From: Streptomyces longisporoflavus
GTDB lineage: Bacteria > Actinomycetota > Actinomycetes > Streptomycetales > Streptomycetaceae
Assembly: GCF_014649775.1 (NCBI RefSeq)
Contig: NZ_BMTR01000014.1
Coordinates: 1-64,000 of the forward strand
Direction: 5' to 3'
DNA length: 64,000 bases
Shown: positions 54,282 to 63,044 of the stretch, one piece after another
Position numbering within the stretch: position 1 is the stretch's first letter
How the letters are laid out: each line of letters starts with the position of its first letter
Notes under the pieces: model-generated
What the model saw: the letters and a program-made list of their open reading frames with translations, nothing else
Told to the model about the DNA's origin: nothing
Database searches by the model: none
Made by a program: the position numbers and the translations under genes

Positions 54282-55216
54282 CGCGTCCCTCCCCCGGTGC
54301 CGCCGGACGGGCTCCCGCCGTTGGCGAGGACTCCCAGGAGATCCTCGGCGAGCTCGGGCTTGAGCAGGCCGTGGGCGAGCGCGCGGTCGGCGGTCGCGCG
54401 GGCCATCGCCAGATATCCGGCGACGGTCTGCGGCGCGTGCTTGCGCAGCTCGGCGACGTGCGCGGCGACGGTGCCCGCGTCCCCGCGCGCGACGGGGCCG
54501 GTGAGGGCCGCGTCGCCGGAGCGCAGGGCGTTGTCCAGGGCGGCGCCGAGCAGCGGGCCGAGCATCCGGTCGGGGGCGCTCACGCCCGCGTCCCGGAGCA
54601 GGTCCATGGACTCGGCGACCAGCGTGACCAGGTGGTTCGCGCCGAGTGCGAGCGCCGCGTGATAGAGCGGCCTGGCCTCCTCGGCGATCCACTCGGGCTC
54701 GCCGCCCATCTCGATGACCAGGGCCTCCGCGGCCAGGCGCAGCTCTTCGGGGGCGGTGACGCCGAAGGAGCAGCCCGCGAGGCGCTGTACGTCCACGGGG
54801 GTGCCGGTGAACGTCATGGCGGGGTGCAGCGCGAGCGGCAGGGCGCCGGCTCGCAGGGCGGGTTCGAGCACCTTTGTGCCGTACCGCCCCGATGTGTGCA
54901 CGAGGAGCTGGCCGGGGCGGACCGCTCCGGTCTCGGCGAGGCCCTCGACGAGGCCCGGCAGGGCGTCGTCCGGCACGGTCAGGAGGACCAGGTCGGCGCG
55001 CTCCATGACGTCGGCGGGGGTGACGAGGGGGACGTCGGGCAGCAGGGCCGCCGCGCGCCGTACGGAGGCGTCGGAGACTCCCGACGCGGCGACCGGGCGG
55101 TGCCCGGCGAGCTGGAGTGCCGCGGCGAGCGCGGGGCCTACCCGGCCCGCTCCCACGACACCCACCGTGAGCCTCGCGGGACGGTCCCGCGGGTCTGGCT
55201 GATGAGGTGCGTTCAC
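54278..55216 (-). CDS. Rossmann-fold dehydrogenase, DUF2520
   Basis: 312 residues. N-terminal NADP fold LTVGVVGAGRVGPALAAALQLAGH; C-terminal helical DUF2520 region with HPAMTFTG and HAALALGANHLVTLVAES. It is first in the panC-nadB-nadC-coaX cluster, as the homologue is in Mycobacterium (Rv3603c). The position suggests a ketopantoate reductase role that would supply pantoate to PanC; this is inference. Confidence 0.85.
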   Translation of the reverse strand: MNAPHQPDPRDRPARLTVGVVGAGRVGPALAAALQLAGHRPVAASGVSDASVRRAAALLPDVPLVTPADVMERADLVLLTVPDDALPGLVEGLAETGAVRPGQLLVHTSGRYGTKVLEPALRAGALPLALHPAMTFTGTPVDVQRLAGCSFGVTAPEELRLAAEALVIEMGGEPEWIAEEARPLYHAALALGANHLVTLVAESMDLLRDAGVSAPDRMLGPLLGAALDNALRSGDAALTGPVARGDAGTVAAHVAELRKHAPQTVAGYLAMARATADRALAHGLLKPELAEDLLGVLANGGSPSGGTGGGTR

Positions 55217-55363
55217 GCGATGACGCCTTCCCGTTCCAGTCCGCTCGGGGTACCGGACGATTTCTCGTCATGCTAACGCGATTGGTGCGCGCCGCGTCCT
55301 CGGCTGTCCACAGGCTGTGGGTATTGATATGACCGGTGGTCGCGCACACGCCATGCTCGGGGC

Positions 55364-56605
55364 ATGACTTCTCACGACGGAGCACAGGAGCGACGGGGGC
55401 AGCAGGGGGAACGGGGGCAGCAGGGGCAGTCTGGGCAGCAGAGGCAGGAGCATCCGGCGGACGGCGAGGCGAGCGACGAGGAACTGCTCGCCGCCCGCCG
55501 CCGGGCCGCGGGACTCGGCGCCGACCGGACCCTCCACCGCTGGTCCGCGCACCTCCCGATCGCCACGCGGCTCTCCGCACTGGCCGCCGCGGCCCCGGAG
55601 GTCGTGGGCCCGGACGAGCCCGTCGACATCTACGGCAATACGGTCGTCGCCCGCCTGGAAGAAGAGGTCGCCCGGCTGCTCGGCAAGGAGGCCGCGGCGT
55701 TCTTCCCCACCGGCACGATGGCCCAGCAGGTCGCCCTGCGCTGCTGGGCGGGCCGTACGGGGAACGCGACCGTCGCCCTGCACCCGAAGGCCCACCCCGA
55801 GGTCCACGAAGGGGGCGCCCTGCACGCGGTGAGCGGGCTACGCACGGTGCACCCCACGCGGGAGCCGCGGCTGCCCACGGCCGGGGAGGTGCGGGACTTC
55901 GGAGAGCCTTTCGGGACGCTGATGCTCGAACTGCCGCTCCGGGACGCCGGTTTCGTCCTGCCGTCCTGGGACGAGCTCGAAGAGGTCGTGGCGGCGGCCC
56001 GCGAACGCGACGCCGTCGTGCACTTCGACGGCGCGCGCCTGTGGGAGTGCACCCCGCACTTCGGCCGCTCGCTCGCGGAGATCGCCGGTCTCGCGGACAC
56101 CGTCTACGTGTCGTTCTACAAGTCCCTGGACGGCCTGAGCGGCGCGGCGCTCGCGGGCCCGCGCACTCTGGTCGACGAGGCGGTGACCTGGCGGCACCGC
56201 TACGGCGGCCAGGTCTTCCAGCAGTACCCGGCCGCCGTCGCCGCCCTGCTCGGCCTGAAGAACACGCTTCCTCGCCTGCCGGATTACGTCGCCCACGCGC
56301 GCGTGGTCGCCGACGCGCTGCGCGAAGGGTTCGCGGCCGCCGGGGTGCCCTGGTCGCGCGTGCACCCGGGGCAGCCGCACACCCACCAGTTCCAGGTCTG
56401 GCTGCCGTACGACCCCGATGTCCTGACCGAGGCGGCGCTCGGGCAGGCGGAGGAGACCAAGACCCAGCTGTTCGGCCGGTGGTTCTCCGACGGGCCGCCC
56501 GGCCTCGCGGTCACGGAGGTCACCGTGACCGAGGCGGGCCTGGAGTGGACGCCCGGCGACGTCAGTGACGCGGCCGCGGAATTCGTACGGCGGATCCCCG
56601 GCTGA
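55364..56605 (+). CDS. Low-specificity threonine aldolase-like PLP enzyme
   Basis: 413 residues. The fold-type I PLP enzyme has DIYGNTVVARLEEEVARLLGKEAAAFFPTGTMAQQVAL (landmarks EEEVARLLGKEAAAFFPTGTMAQQ), the cofactor Asp in VVHFDGARLWE and the Schiff-base Lys in VYVSFYKSLDG. Cleaves threonine or related beta-hydroxy amino acids. An N-terminal Gln/Gly/Arg repeat (GQQGERGQQGQSGQQ) is probably disordered. The 3' end overlaps the next gene by 44 nt. Confidence 0.9.
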   Translation: MTSHDGAQERRGQQGERGQQGQSGQQRQEHPADGEASDEELLAARRRAAGLGADRTLHRWSAHLPIATRLSALAAAAPEVVGPDEPVDIYGNTVVARLEEEVARLLGKEAAAFFPTGTMAQQVALRCWAGRTGNATVALHPKAHPEVHEGGALHAVSGLRTVHPTREPRLPTAGEVRDFGEPFGTLMLELPLRDAGFVLPSWDELEEVVAAARERDAVVHFDGARLWECTPHFGRSLAEIAGLADTVYVSFYKSLDGLSGAALAGPRTLVDEAVTWRHRYGGQVFQQYPAAVAALLGLKNTLPRLPDYVAHARVVADALREGFAAAGVPWSRVHPGQPHTHQFQVWLPYDPDVLTEAALGQAEETKTQLFGRWFSDGPPGLAVTEVTVTEAGLEWTPGDVSDAAAEFVRRIPG

Positions 56606-56807
56606 GCCCGGCGCGGGCGGCGACGCCGGCGAGCCAGGCCCGGATCCGCCCGCGCGCGGGGCGTTCCCCGACGACGGCACGGAAGCGGCCGTAGTCGCGC
56701 ACCTCGCGGATGACCTGCCAGTCCTGCGTGCCGGGGGCGGGAGGCGTCCGCTCGTCGTGCCGGGCGGCGCGGTAGGTGTCGAGGAGGTACTGCTGCGTGA
56801 TGCTCAT
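56562..56807 (-). CDS. Small protein, function unknown
   Basis: 81 residues from ATG 56807 (AGAGGCGAA site). Begins MSITQQYLLDTYRAAR and has DWQVIREVRDYGRFRAVV; very Arg-rich at the end. It overlaps the tail of the threonine aldolase gene by 44 nt on the other strand. An AT-rich patch, CATTACAAATGGTACTTATC, lies just upstream. No family recognised; possibly controlled by the divergent ArsR-type gene. Confidence 0.65.
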   Translation of the reverse strand: MSITQQYLLDTYRAARHDERTPPAPGTQDWQVIREVRDYGRFRAVVGERPARGRIRAWLAGVAARAGLSRGSAVRIPRPRH

Positions 56808-57002
56808 GATGGTTCGCCTCTCATTACAAATGGTACTTATCGGGCATCGATGTGCCGACGGGAAACAGGGTCGGCGCAGGGTGGGCCGGAGCACGGCCGG
56901 ACCGGGGGCGAGGGTGGGCCCCGGGCAGGCTCGGACCGGGGGAAGCCGGATCGGATTCCGGCTCCGTCACCACAGACTGCGCCCGCCGCCGCACTCCCGT
57001 CG

Positions 57003-57031
57003 CGCCGATTGACACCCCGCGTCAATCGGCG
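57003..57031. promoter_or_regulatory. Operator-like inverted repeat before the ArsR-type gene
   Basis: CGCCGATTGAC (57003-57013), 7 nt, GTCAATCGGCG (57021-57031): perfect 11-bp arms. It ends 36 nt before ATG 57067, in the divergent gap, as expected of an autoregulated ArsR-type operator. Confidence 0.65.
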
Positions 57032-57066
57032 GCCGGGATGTCAGTGGCGCGGTGCACGATGGGGCC

Positions 57067-58185
57067 ATGAGCGTGCACATCGAGATCGCGGGCCTGCCTC
57101 AGGAGCGGATCTTCTTCGACCCTTCGCCCCTGGCGGAGCTGGGCGTCGCCCTGCACGCGCTGGCCGAGCCAGGACACCACCCCGGGATGCACGGCTGGGC
57201 CACCGCCACCACCGCGTCGCTCAAGCCGGACCTCGCCGACCGGCTGTGCGAGGCCGACTTCCTGTGGCGGAACACGTTCTCGGACGTCTTCATGCCGTTC
57301 GCGGGGCTGCCGGACGGCGACGGCAGGCCGGGGGCGACGCTCACCGAGGAGCTCGACCTCCTCGACCGCCTGGACGACGACCGATTCGTCAAGGCGGCCC
57401 TGGAGTTCACCTGCAGCACGACGTACGACGCAGGCGGCCCCTCGCCGCTCACCGACCCCGCTCGCCGCGCCCGCGCCCTGGAGCTCGCCGCCACCCGCGG
57501 CGCCCGGCAACTGGACTTCACCGAGCGCCTCCTGGCCGACCCGCACACCGTCCGCGCCTGGCTGCGCCGCCTCCTGGAGGACTGCGACGAGGCGTTCTTC
57601 GCCGACACCTGGCGGCGGGTGCGCGTCCAACTGGCCGCCGACGCCCGGCACAAGACCGAGATACTGCGCCACAAAGGTCTCGCCGAGGTGCTGACCTCGG
57701 TGTCGGCGGCACTCTCGGTGGACGCCGACGGCCGCCGCATCACCGCGGACAAGCTGGTGCCGGGCTCCACGACGGCCCTGGACCACACCCTGGGCGCGGG
57801 GCTCACGTTCGTGCCGTCACACTTCGCCTGGCCGCACCTGATGGTCCTGCACGCCCCGGGCTGGCGCCCGGTCGTGCACTACCCCGTCTCGTCCCCGGAC
57901 CCGGCGAGACCCACCTCGGTGGAGACCCTGGAGCGGCGCCTCACGGCCCTCGCGCACCCCGTGCGCCTGCGGCTGTGCCGCGACATGGCCCGGGCGCCCT
58001 TCAGCACCGGCGAGCTGGCCCACGCGACCGGGCTCACGGCGCCGGAGGTCTCCCGGCACCTCAAGCTCCTGAAGAAGGCGGGCCTGGTCACCACCACGCG
58101 CCGCGGCCGGTACGTGATGCACCAGCTGGACGTCTCCGTGGTGGCCCGCCTCGGCAGCGACTTCCTGGAGGGCATCCTGCGCTGA
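57067..58185 (+). CDS. ArsR-family regulator with DUF5937 domain
   Basis: 372 residues from ATG 57067. The N-terminal 260 residues are DUF5937-like (PSPLAELGVALHAL, PGMHGWA, DFLWRNTF). The C-terminal winged helix contains LERRLTALAHPVRLRLCRDMARAPFSTGELAHATGLTAPEVSRHLKLLKKAGLV (landmarks LAHPVRLRLCR, TGLTAPEVSRHLKLLKKAG). The inducer is unknown. The DNA-binding domain lies at the C-terminus, the reverse of simple ArsR proteins. Confidence 0.92.
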   Translation: MSVHIEIAGLPQERIFFDPSPLAELGVALHALAEPGHHPGMHGWATATTASLKPDLADRLCEADFLWRNTFSDVFMPFAGLPDGDGRPGATLTEELDLLDRLDDDRFVKAALEFTCSTTYDAGGPSPLTDPARRARALELAATRGARQLDFTERLLADPHTVRAWLRRLLEDCDEAFFADTWRRVRVQLAADARHKTEILRHKGLAEVLTSVSAALSVDADGRRITADKLVPGSTTALDHTLGAGLTFVPSHFAWPHLMVLHAPGWRPVVHYPVSSPDPARPTSVETLERRLTALAHPVRLRLCRDMARAPFSTGELAHATGLTAPEVSRHLKLLKKAGLVTTTRRGRYVMHQLDVSVVARLGSDFLEGILR

Positions 58186-58206
58186 CCCTCCACGGGCGAT
58201 CGGCCG

Positions 58207-58881
58207 TCAGGCCGCCCCGCCACCGGCCCGCACGAGGCCCGTCTCGTACGCGAGGACGACCACCTGCACCCGGTCCCGCAGGCCGAGCTTCGTCAGGATG
58301 CGGCCCACGTGGGTCTTCACCGTGGCCTCCGACAGGACGAGCCGCGCCGCGATCTCCCCGTTCGAGAGCCCCTGGGCGACCAGGATCATGACCTCGCGCT
58401 CGCGGTCGGTGAGCCGCTCGAGCTCCTTGTGCTGCGGCTGCCCGCCCGCGTTCGGCAGCATCGGCGCGAACCGGTCGAGGAGGCGCCGCGTCGTGGACGG
58501 CGCGACCACCGCGTCACCGCTGTGCACGGAGCGGATCGCGGCGAGCAGCTCCGCCGGGGGCACGTCCTTGAGCATGAAGCCGGACGCGCCCGCCTTCAGC
58601 CCCGAGAAGGCGTACTCGTCGAGGTCGAAGGTCGTCAGGATAAGGACCTTCGGCGGATTCTCGTCCTGGCAGATGCGCCGGGTCGTCTCCACGCCGTCCA
58701 GTTTCGGCATGCGCACGTCCATGAGCACGACGTCGACCTCGGTCGTCCGCAGGGCCTGGAGCGCCTCGACACCGTCGCCCGCCTCGGCGACGACCTCCAT
58801 GTCGGGCTGTGCGGCGAGCACCATCCGGAACCCGGTGCGCAGCAGCGCCTGGTCGTCGACGAGCATGACGCGGATCGACAT
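58207..58881 (-). CDS. Response regulator, NarL/LuxR type
   Basis: 224 residues from ATG 58881 (GAAAGGG site). Receiver: MLVDDQALL, phospho-acceptor VVLMDVRMPK, FMLKDVPP. HTH: LTDREREVMILVAQGLSNGEIAARL. Partner of the kinase gene 99 nt upstream on the same strand. Confidence 0.95.
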   Translation of the reverse strand: MSIRVMLVDDQALLRTGFRMVLAAQPDMEVVAEAGDGVEALQALRTTEVDVVLMDVRMPKLDGVETTRRICQDENPPKVLILTTFDLDEYAFSGLKAGASGFMLKDVPPAELLAAIRSVHSGDAVVAPSTTRRLLDRFAPMLPNAGGQPQHKELERLTDREREVMILVAQGLSNGEIAARLVLSEATVKTHVGRILTKLGLRDRVQVVVLAYETGLVRAGGGAA

Positions 58882-58980
58882 CAATGGCCCTTTCGTGGGT
58901 GTGTTCCTGAGCGTACGGGGGTGGTCACGAGCGAACGGACGCGGTCACGAGCGTAGGCCTGGACATTTCAGTGACAGGTG

Positions 58981-60183
58981 TCAATTTGCGGGCTTGAGCG
59001 GGAGCAGCGCACTGATGCGGAAGCCTCCGCCGGGCCGCGGCCCCGCGTCGAGGGTGCCGCCGACCATGCCGACACGCTCCCGCATGCCGATCAGTCCGTG
59101 CCCGCTGCCGTCGGCGCCGCCGTCCTCGTACAACTCGTGCGGTGCGCCCTTGCCGTCGTCCTCCACGAGCAGCCCCAGGCCGTCGTCGAAGTAGACAAGG
59201 CGCACGCTCGCGCCGGTGTTCTCGCCGCCGTGCTTGCGGGTATTGGTGAGCGCCTCCTGCACGATGCGGTACGCCGTGAGCTCGACGCCGCTGGGCAGCG
59301 GGCGCGGGGTGCCCTCGACCTTGAAGTCGACCGGCAGCCCTGCCGTGCGCACCTGCTCGATGAGCTCGTCGAGCTGCTCGACGTCGGGCTGCGGTACGTA
59401 CTCACCGCCCTCCTGGTGCTCGCCCGTGCGCAGCACGCCGAGCAGCCTGCGCATCTCGGCGAGCGCCTGTCGTCCGGTGCCCGAGATGGTCTCCAGGGCC
59501 TGCTTGGCCTGCTCGGGGGCCTGGTCGAGGACGTACGCGGCGCCGTCGGCCTGGACGACCATCACCGAGACGTTGTGCGCGACGACGTCGTGCAGCTCGC
59601 GCGCGATCCTGGCCCGCTCGGCCGCCACCGCGACCTTGGACTGGGCGGCCCGCTCCTTCTCCAGGCGGTCGGCGCGCTCCTCCAGCTGGGCGAAGTAGGC
59701 GCGCCGGGTGCGGATGGAGTCGCCGAGCACCCACGCGAGGGCGAAGGGCACCATCTGGAAGATCGCGAAGAAGATGCTGCCGAAGGTGCTTATGCTCTCC
59801 TCGGGCCAGCGCAGCGACGAAAGCGGAGCCGCGCACAGACCGCCGGTGAGGGCGAATCGCGAGGCCCACTTCGCACCGTCGGCCGAAGCCGTATAGATGA
59901 TCACCAGCATCGCGAAGTCCGCCGGCATCGTCTGTACGTCGAAGGTCAGCTGGGCGACGCCGAGTACGGCGGCGAGGATCAGCATCTTCTCGGTGTACTT
60001 GCGGCGCAGCGCCACCACGACGGACATGCCGAGGATGACGAGGACGGCCGGGATCGCCGGGTCATGGCCTTCCGCGTCGGCCATGGAGACAAGACCGATG
60101 CCGGAGATCCCGAGCAGGGCGATGGCCCAGAAGCCATCGACCCCGGTCGGGTGTCTGCGGAGGAAGTCATAGACGCGTTGCAC
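58981..60183 (-). CDS. Sensor histidine kinase, NarL-partner type
   Basis: 400 residues from GTG 60183. About six membrane helices with short loops, no large outer sensor. HisKA_3: ERARIARELHDVVAHNVSVMVVQADG (landmark RELHDVVAHNVS). HATPase: IVQEALTNTRKHGG and GHGLIGMRERVG. Such kinases often sense membrane state or a quinone/lipid signal. Forms an operon with the response regulator. Confidence 0.94.
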   Translation of the reverse strand: MQRVYDFLRRHPTGVDGFWAIALLGISGIGLVSMADAEGHDPAIPAVLVILGMSVVVALRRKYTEKMLILAAVLGVAQLTFDVQTMPADFAMLVIIYTASADGAKWASRFALTGGLCAAPLSSLRWPEESISTFGSIFFAIFQMVPFALAWVLGDSIRTRRAYFAQLEERADRLEKERAAQSKVAVAAERARIARELHDVVAHNVSVMVVQADGAAYVLDQAPEQAKQALETISGTGRQALAEMRRLLGVLRTGEHQEGGEYVPQPDVEQLDELIEQVRTAGLPVDFKVEGTPRPLPSGVELTAYRIVQEALTNTRKHGGENTGASVRLVYFDDGLGLLVEDDGKGAPHELYEDGGADGSGHGLIGMRERVGMVGGTLDAGPRPGGGFRISALLPLKPAN

Positions 60184-60288
60184 GTAACCCAGCGTAGGCA
60201 GCGCTATGGCCCTGCGGGGTCAACCGGAGGGCCGATCCGCATCGCTCGCGTGTACTCCCCAAGGTGGAGGCCCGCTTAGCCTTCTCGC

Positions 60289-61293
60289 GTGAGAGACGAG
60301 GTCCGGAGTCAGGGGCAGGACGTGCGGCGCGGCTGGCGGGAAGCCATGGAAGCGGCTTTGTACGGGCCCCGGGGCTTCTATCGGCGCCCCGAAGGACCCG
60401 CCGGGCACTTCCGGACGTCGGTACACGCGTCGCCGCTCTTCGCCGACGCGGTGGCCCGGCTCCTGTGCCGCGTCGACGAGGCGCTCGACCACCCGGACGA
60501 GATCGCCTTCGTGGATCTCGGCGCGGGCCGCGGCGAGTTGACCGCGGGCGTCCTCGCGGCGCTGCCCGTGAATGTGGCTGCACGCGCGCGTGCCTGCGCG
60601 GTGGAGCGGGCCGGACGCCCCGAAGGCCTCGATCCGCGCGTCGAGTGGCTCGACCGGGCACCGGCCGGGGTCACGGGCCTGCTCTTCGCCAACGAGTGGC
60701 TGGACAACGTCCCCCTGGACGTCGCCGAGGTCGCGCCGGACGGCGTCGTCCGCCATGTCCTCGTAGGCGACGACGGCACCGAATCCCTCGGCGCCCCCGT
60801 CGCAGGACGGGACGCCGAATGGCTCGCGCGCTGGTGGCCCCTCGCCCCGGAGCCGGGCCTGCGCGCGGAGATCGGCCGCTCCAGGGACGAGGCGTGGGAG
60901 GGCGCCGCGGCGACGCTGACGCGCGGTCTCGCGGTCGCCGTCGACTACGCGCACGACCGCGCCGGGCGCCCGCCCTTCGGCACGCTGACCGGCTTCCGCG
61001 CGGGCCGCGAGACGGCACCCGTGCCGGACGGCACCTGCGACATCACGGCCCATGTGGCGCTCGACGCGTGCGCGCCGCCCGGAGCGACCCTGCTGACCCA
61101 GCGGGCGGCCCTGCGCGCCCTGGGAGTGAGCGGTGGCCGCCCGCCGCTCTCGCTGGCCTCCGGTGACCCCGCGGCGTACGTACAGGCCCTCACGCGCGCG
61201 GGGGAAGCGGCCGAGCTGACCGCCGCGGGCGGACTCGGCGACTTCGGGTGGCTGCTCCAGCCGAAGGGAATCCCCGACCCGCTGGGAACGTGA
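60289..61293 (+). CDS. SAM-dependent methyltransferase, MidA/NDUFAF7 family (DUF185)
   Basis: 334 residues from GTG 60289; TAGCCT ends 6 nt upstream, suggesting a leaderless RNA. N-terminus AMEAALYGPRGFYRRP, SAM motif FVDLGAGRGELTAGV, the family segment LLFANEWLDNVPLDV and AVDYAHDRAGR. Mitochondrial NDUFAF7/MidA dimethylates an arginine of the complex I 49-kDa subunit. Strikingly, the next gene, convergent with only 26 nt between, encodes a protein of that subunit family (NuoD). Confidence 0.88.
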   Translation: MRDEVRSQGQDVRRGWREAMEAALYGPRGFYRRPEGPAGHFRTSVHASPLFADAVARLLCRVDEALDHPDEIAFVDLGAGRGELTAGVLAALPVNVAARARACAVERAGRPEGLDPRVEWLDRAPAGVTGLLFANEWLDNVPLDVAEVAPDGVVRHVLVGDDGTESLGAPVAGRDAEWLARWWPLAPEPGLRAEIGRSRDEAWEGAAATLTRGLAVAVDYAHDRAGRPPFGTLTGFRAGRETAPVPDGTCDITAHVALDACAPPGATLLTQRAALRALGVSGGRPPLSLASGDPAAYVQALTRAGEAAELTAAGGLGDFGWLLQPKGIPDPLGT

Positions 61294-61319
61294 TCAGCTG
61301 CCTGCCTGCCGGTGCCCCA

Positions 61320-62471
61320 CTACTTGTCGATGTCTCCGACCACGAAGAAGAGCGAACCCAGGATCGCCACCATGTCGGCGACCAGCTGGCCGGGCAGCAG
61401 CTCGGCGAGTGCCTGGATGTTGTTGTACGACGCCGAGCGCAGCTTCAGGCGGTACGGGGTCTTCTCGCCCTTGGAGACCAGGTAGTAGCCGTTGATGCCC
61501 AGGGGGTTCTCGGTCCACGCGTACGTGTGGCCCTCGGGGGCCTTGAGCACCTTCGGGAGGCGCTGGTTGACCGGCCCCTGCGGCAGTTCGGCGAGCCGGT
61601 CCAGGCAGGCGTCGGCGAGGTCGAGGGCGTTGTGGGTCTGCTCCAGGAGGCATTCGAAGCGGGCCAGGCAGTCGCCCTCCTGGCGCGTGACGACCTTCAG
61701 GGTGTCCTGGAGCTCCCCGTACGCGAGGTAGGGCTCGTCACGCCGCAGGTCGAAGTCGACCCCGGAGGCGCGGGCGATGGGGCCGCTCACTCCGTAGGCG
61801 TGCACCGCTTCCGGGGAAAGCACTCCGACGCCGCGCGTACGCCCGCGGAAGATCTCGTTGCCGAGCACCAGCTTGTCGTACACGTCCATGCGGGAGCGCA
61901 CCGATGCGACGGCCGCACGCGCGCGTGCGGCCCATCCGGCGGGCAGGTCCTCCTTGAGGCCGCCCACCCTGTTGAACATGTAGTGCATACGGCCGCCGGA
62001 GATCTCCTCCATGACGTTCTGCAGCTCCTCGCGCTCCCTGAACGCGTGGAACACCGGGGTGATCCCGCCCAGTTCGAGCGGATACGAGCCGAGGAACATC
62101 AGGTGGTTGAGGACGCGGTTCAGCTCGGCGAGCAGCGTGCGCATCCAGACGGCGCGCTCGGGCACCTCCATGCCGAGCATCCGCTCCACGGCAAGGACGA
62201 CGCCGAGTTCGTTCGAGAACGCGGAAAGCCAGTCGTGCCGGTTGGCGAGCACCACGATCTGCCGGTAGTCGCGCGCTTCGAAGAGCTTCTCCGCACCGCG
62301 GTGCATATAGCCGATGACCGGTTCCGCCTGCTGGATCCGCTCGCCGTCCAGGACGAGGCGCAGCCGCAGCACGCCGTGTGTGGACGGGTGCTGCGGGCCG
62401 ATGTTGAGCACCATGTCGGTGCTCTCCGCGGCGCCGCCGATGCCGAGCGTGGTCTCCGTCGTGGGGCTCAT
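61320..62471 (-). CDS. nuoD: Orphan NuoD-like complex I 49-kDa subunit
   Basis: 383 residues from ATG 62471, shorter than a full NuoD (about 440). Conserved GPQHPSTHG (residues 25-33), GYMHRGAEKL (Arg58) and NRHDW (Arg78). No other nuo gene is adjacent. In the usual R-L-D-Y motif, the quinone-contacting Tyr is replaced by Trp81 and the Leu by His. Arg58 aligns with the arginine methylated by NDUFAF7 in animals. S. coelicolor has a similar second nuoD (SCO3392, nuoD2). Whether it joins complex I is unknown. Confidence 0.88.
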   Translation of the reverse strand: MSPTTETTLGIGGAAESTDMVLNIGPQHPSTHGVLRLRLVLDGERIQQAEPVIGYMHRGAEKLFEARDYRQIVVLANRHDWLSAFSNELGVVLAVERMLGMEVPERAVWMRTLLAELNRVLNHLMFLGSYPLELGGITPVFHAFREREELQNVMEEISGGRMHYMFNRVGGLKEDLPAGWAARARAAVASVRSRMDVYDKLVLGNEIFRGRTRGVGVLSPEAVHAYGVSGPIARASGVDFDLRRDEPYLAYGELQDTLKVVTRQEGDCLARFECLLEQTHNALDLADACLDRLAELPQGPVNQRLPKVLKAPEGHTYAWTENPLGINGYYLVSKGEKTPYRLKLRSASYNNIQALAELLPGQLVADMVAILGSLFFVVGDIDK

Positions 62472-62534
62472 GCGCGCATTCTCTCGTACGCGCGGCCATA
62501 CGCGACTGTCACCTCCGCTACGTACGCTTGGGGC

Positions 62535-63044
62535 ATGGAAACGGGGACCGCACAGCCGGCACGGCCGGAAGAGTCGGGGGCGGAGCCGGTGTGGACCGGG
62601 CTGCCGCGGGGGCTGCTGCGCATGCGGCGGCTGCTCCTCGTGGTGTGGCTCGTGCCGATCGCGGCGGCCGTCGGGGTGCTCCTGTGGATCTTCGCCGGGC
62701 CCGGCTGGTCGGCCTTCGCGGCCCTTCCGCTGGCGGTCGTGGCCTGGGGCTGGCCGATGCTCGGGCGCAACTGGCGCTCCTGGCGGTATGCGGAGCGGGC
62801 CGACGACCTGCTGATCAGCCGGGGCGTGCTCTGGCGCGAGGAGACGATCGTCCCGTACGGCCGGATGCAGCTCGTCGAGGTGACATCGGGTCCCGTGGAG
62901 CGGCACTTCGGCCTGGCCAGCGTGCAGCTGCACACGGCCGCCGCCGCCACGGACGCGCGGATCCCCGGCCTCATCCCCGAGGAGGCCGAACGGCTGCGCG
63001 ACCGGCTCACCGAACTGGGCGAGGCCCGCTCGGCGGGGCTGTGA
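62535..63044 (+). CDS. PH-domain membrane protein, YdbS-like
   Basis: 169 residues from ATG 62535; TACGCT ends 6 nt upstream. Two membrane helices (LLLVVWLVPIAAAVGVLLWIF and FAALPLAVVAWGWPML) are followed by a bPH_2 domain: DDLLISRGVLWREETIVPYGRMQLVEV. Its TGA overlaps the GTG of the next gene, so the two form a pair like YdbS-YdbT of Bacillus. Confidence 0.88.
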   Translation: METGTAQPARPEESGAEPVWTGLPRGLLRMRRLLLVVWLVPIAAAVGVLLWIFAGPGWSAFAALPLAVVAWGWPMLGRNWRSWRYAERADDLLISRGVLWREETIVPYGRMQLVEVTSGPVERHFGLASVQLHTAAAATDARIPGLIPEEAERLRDRLTELGEARSAGL

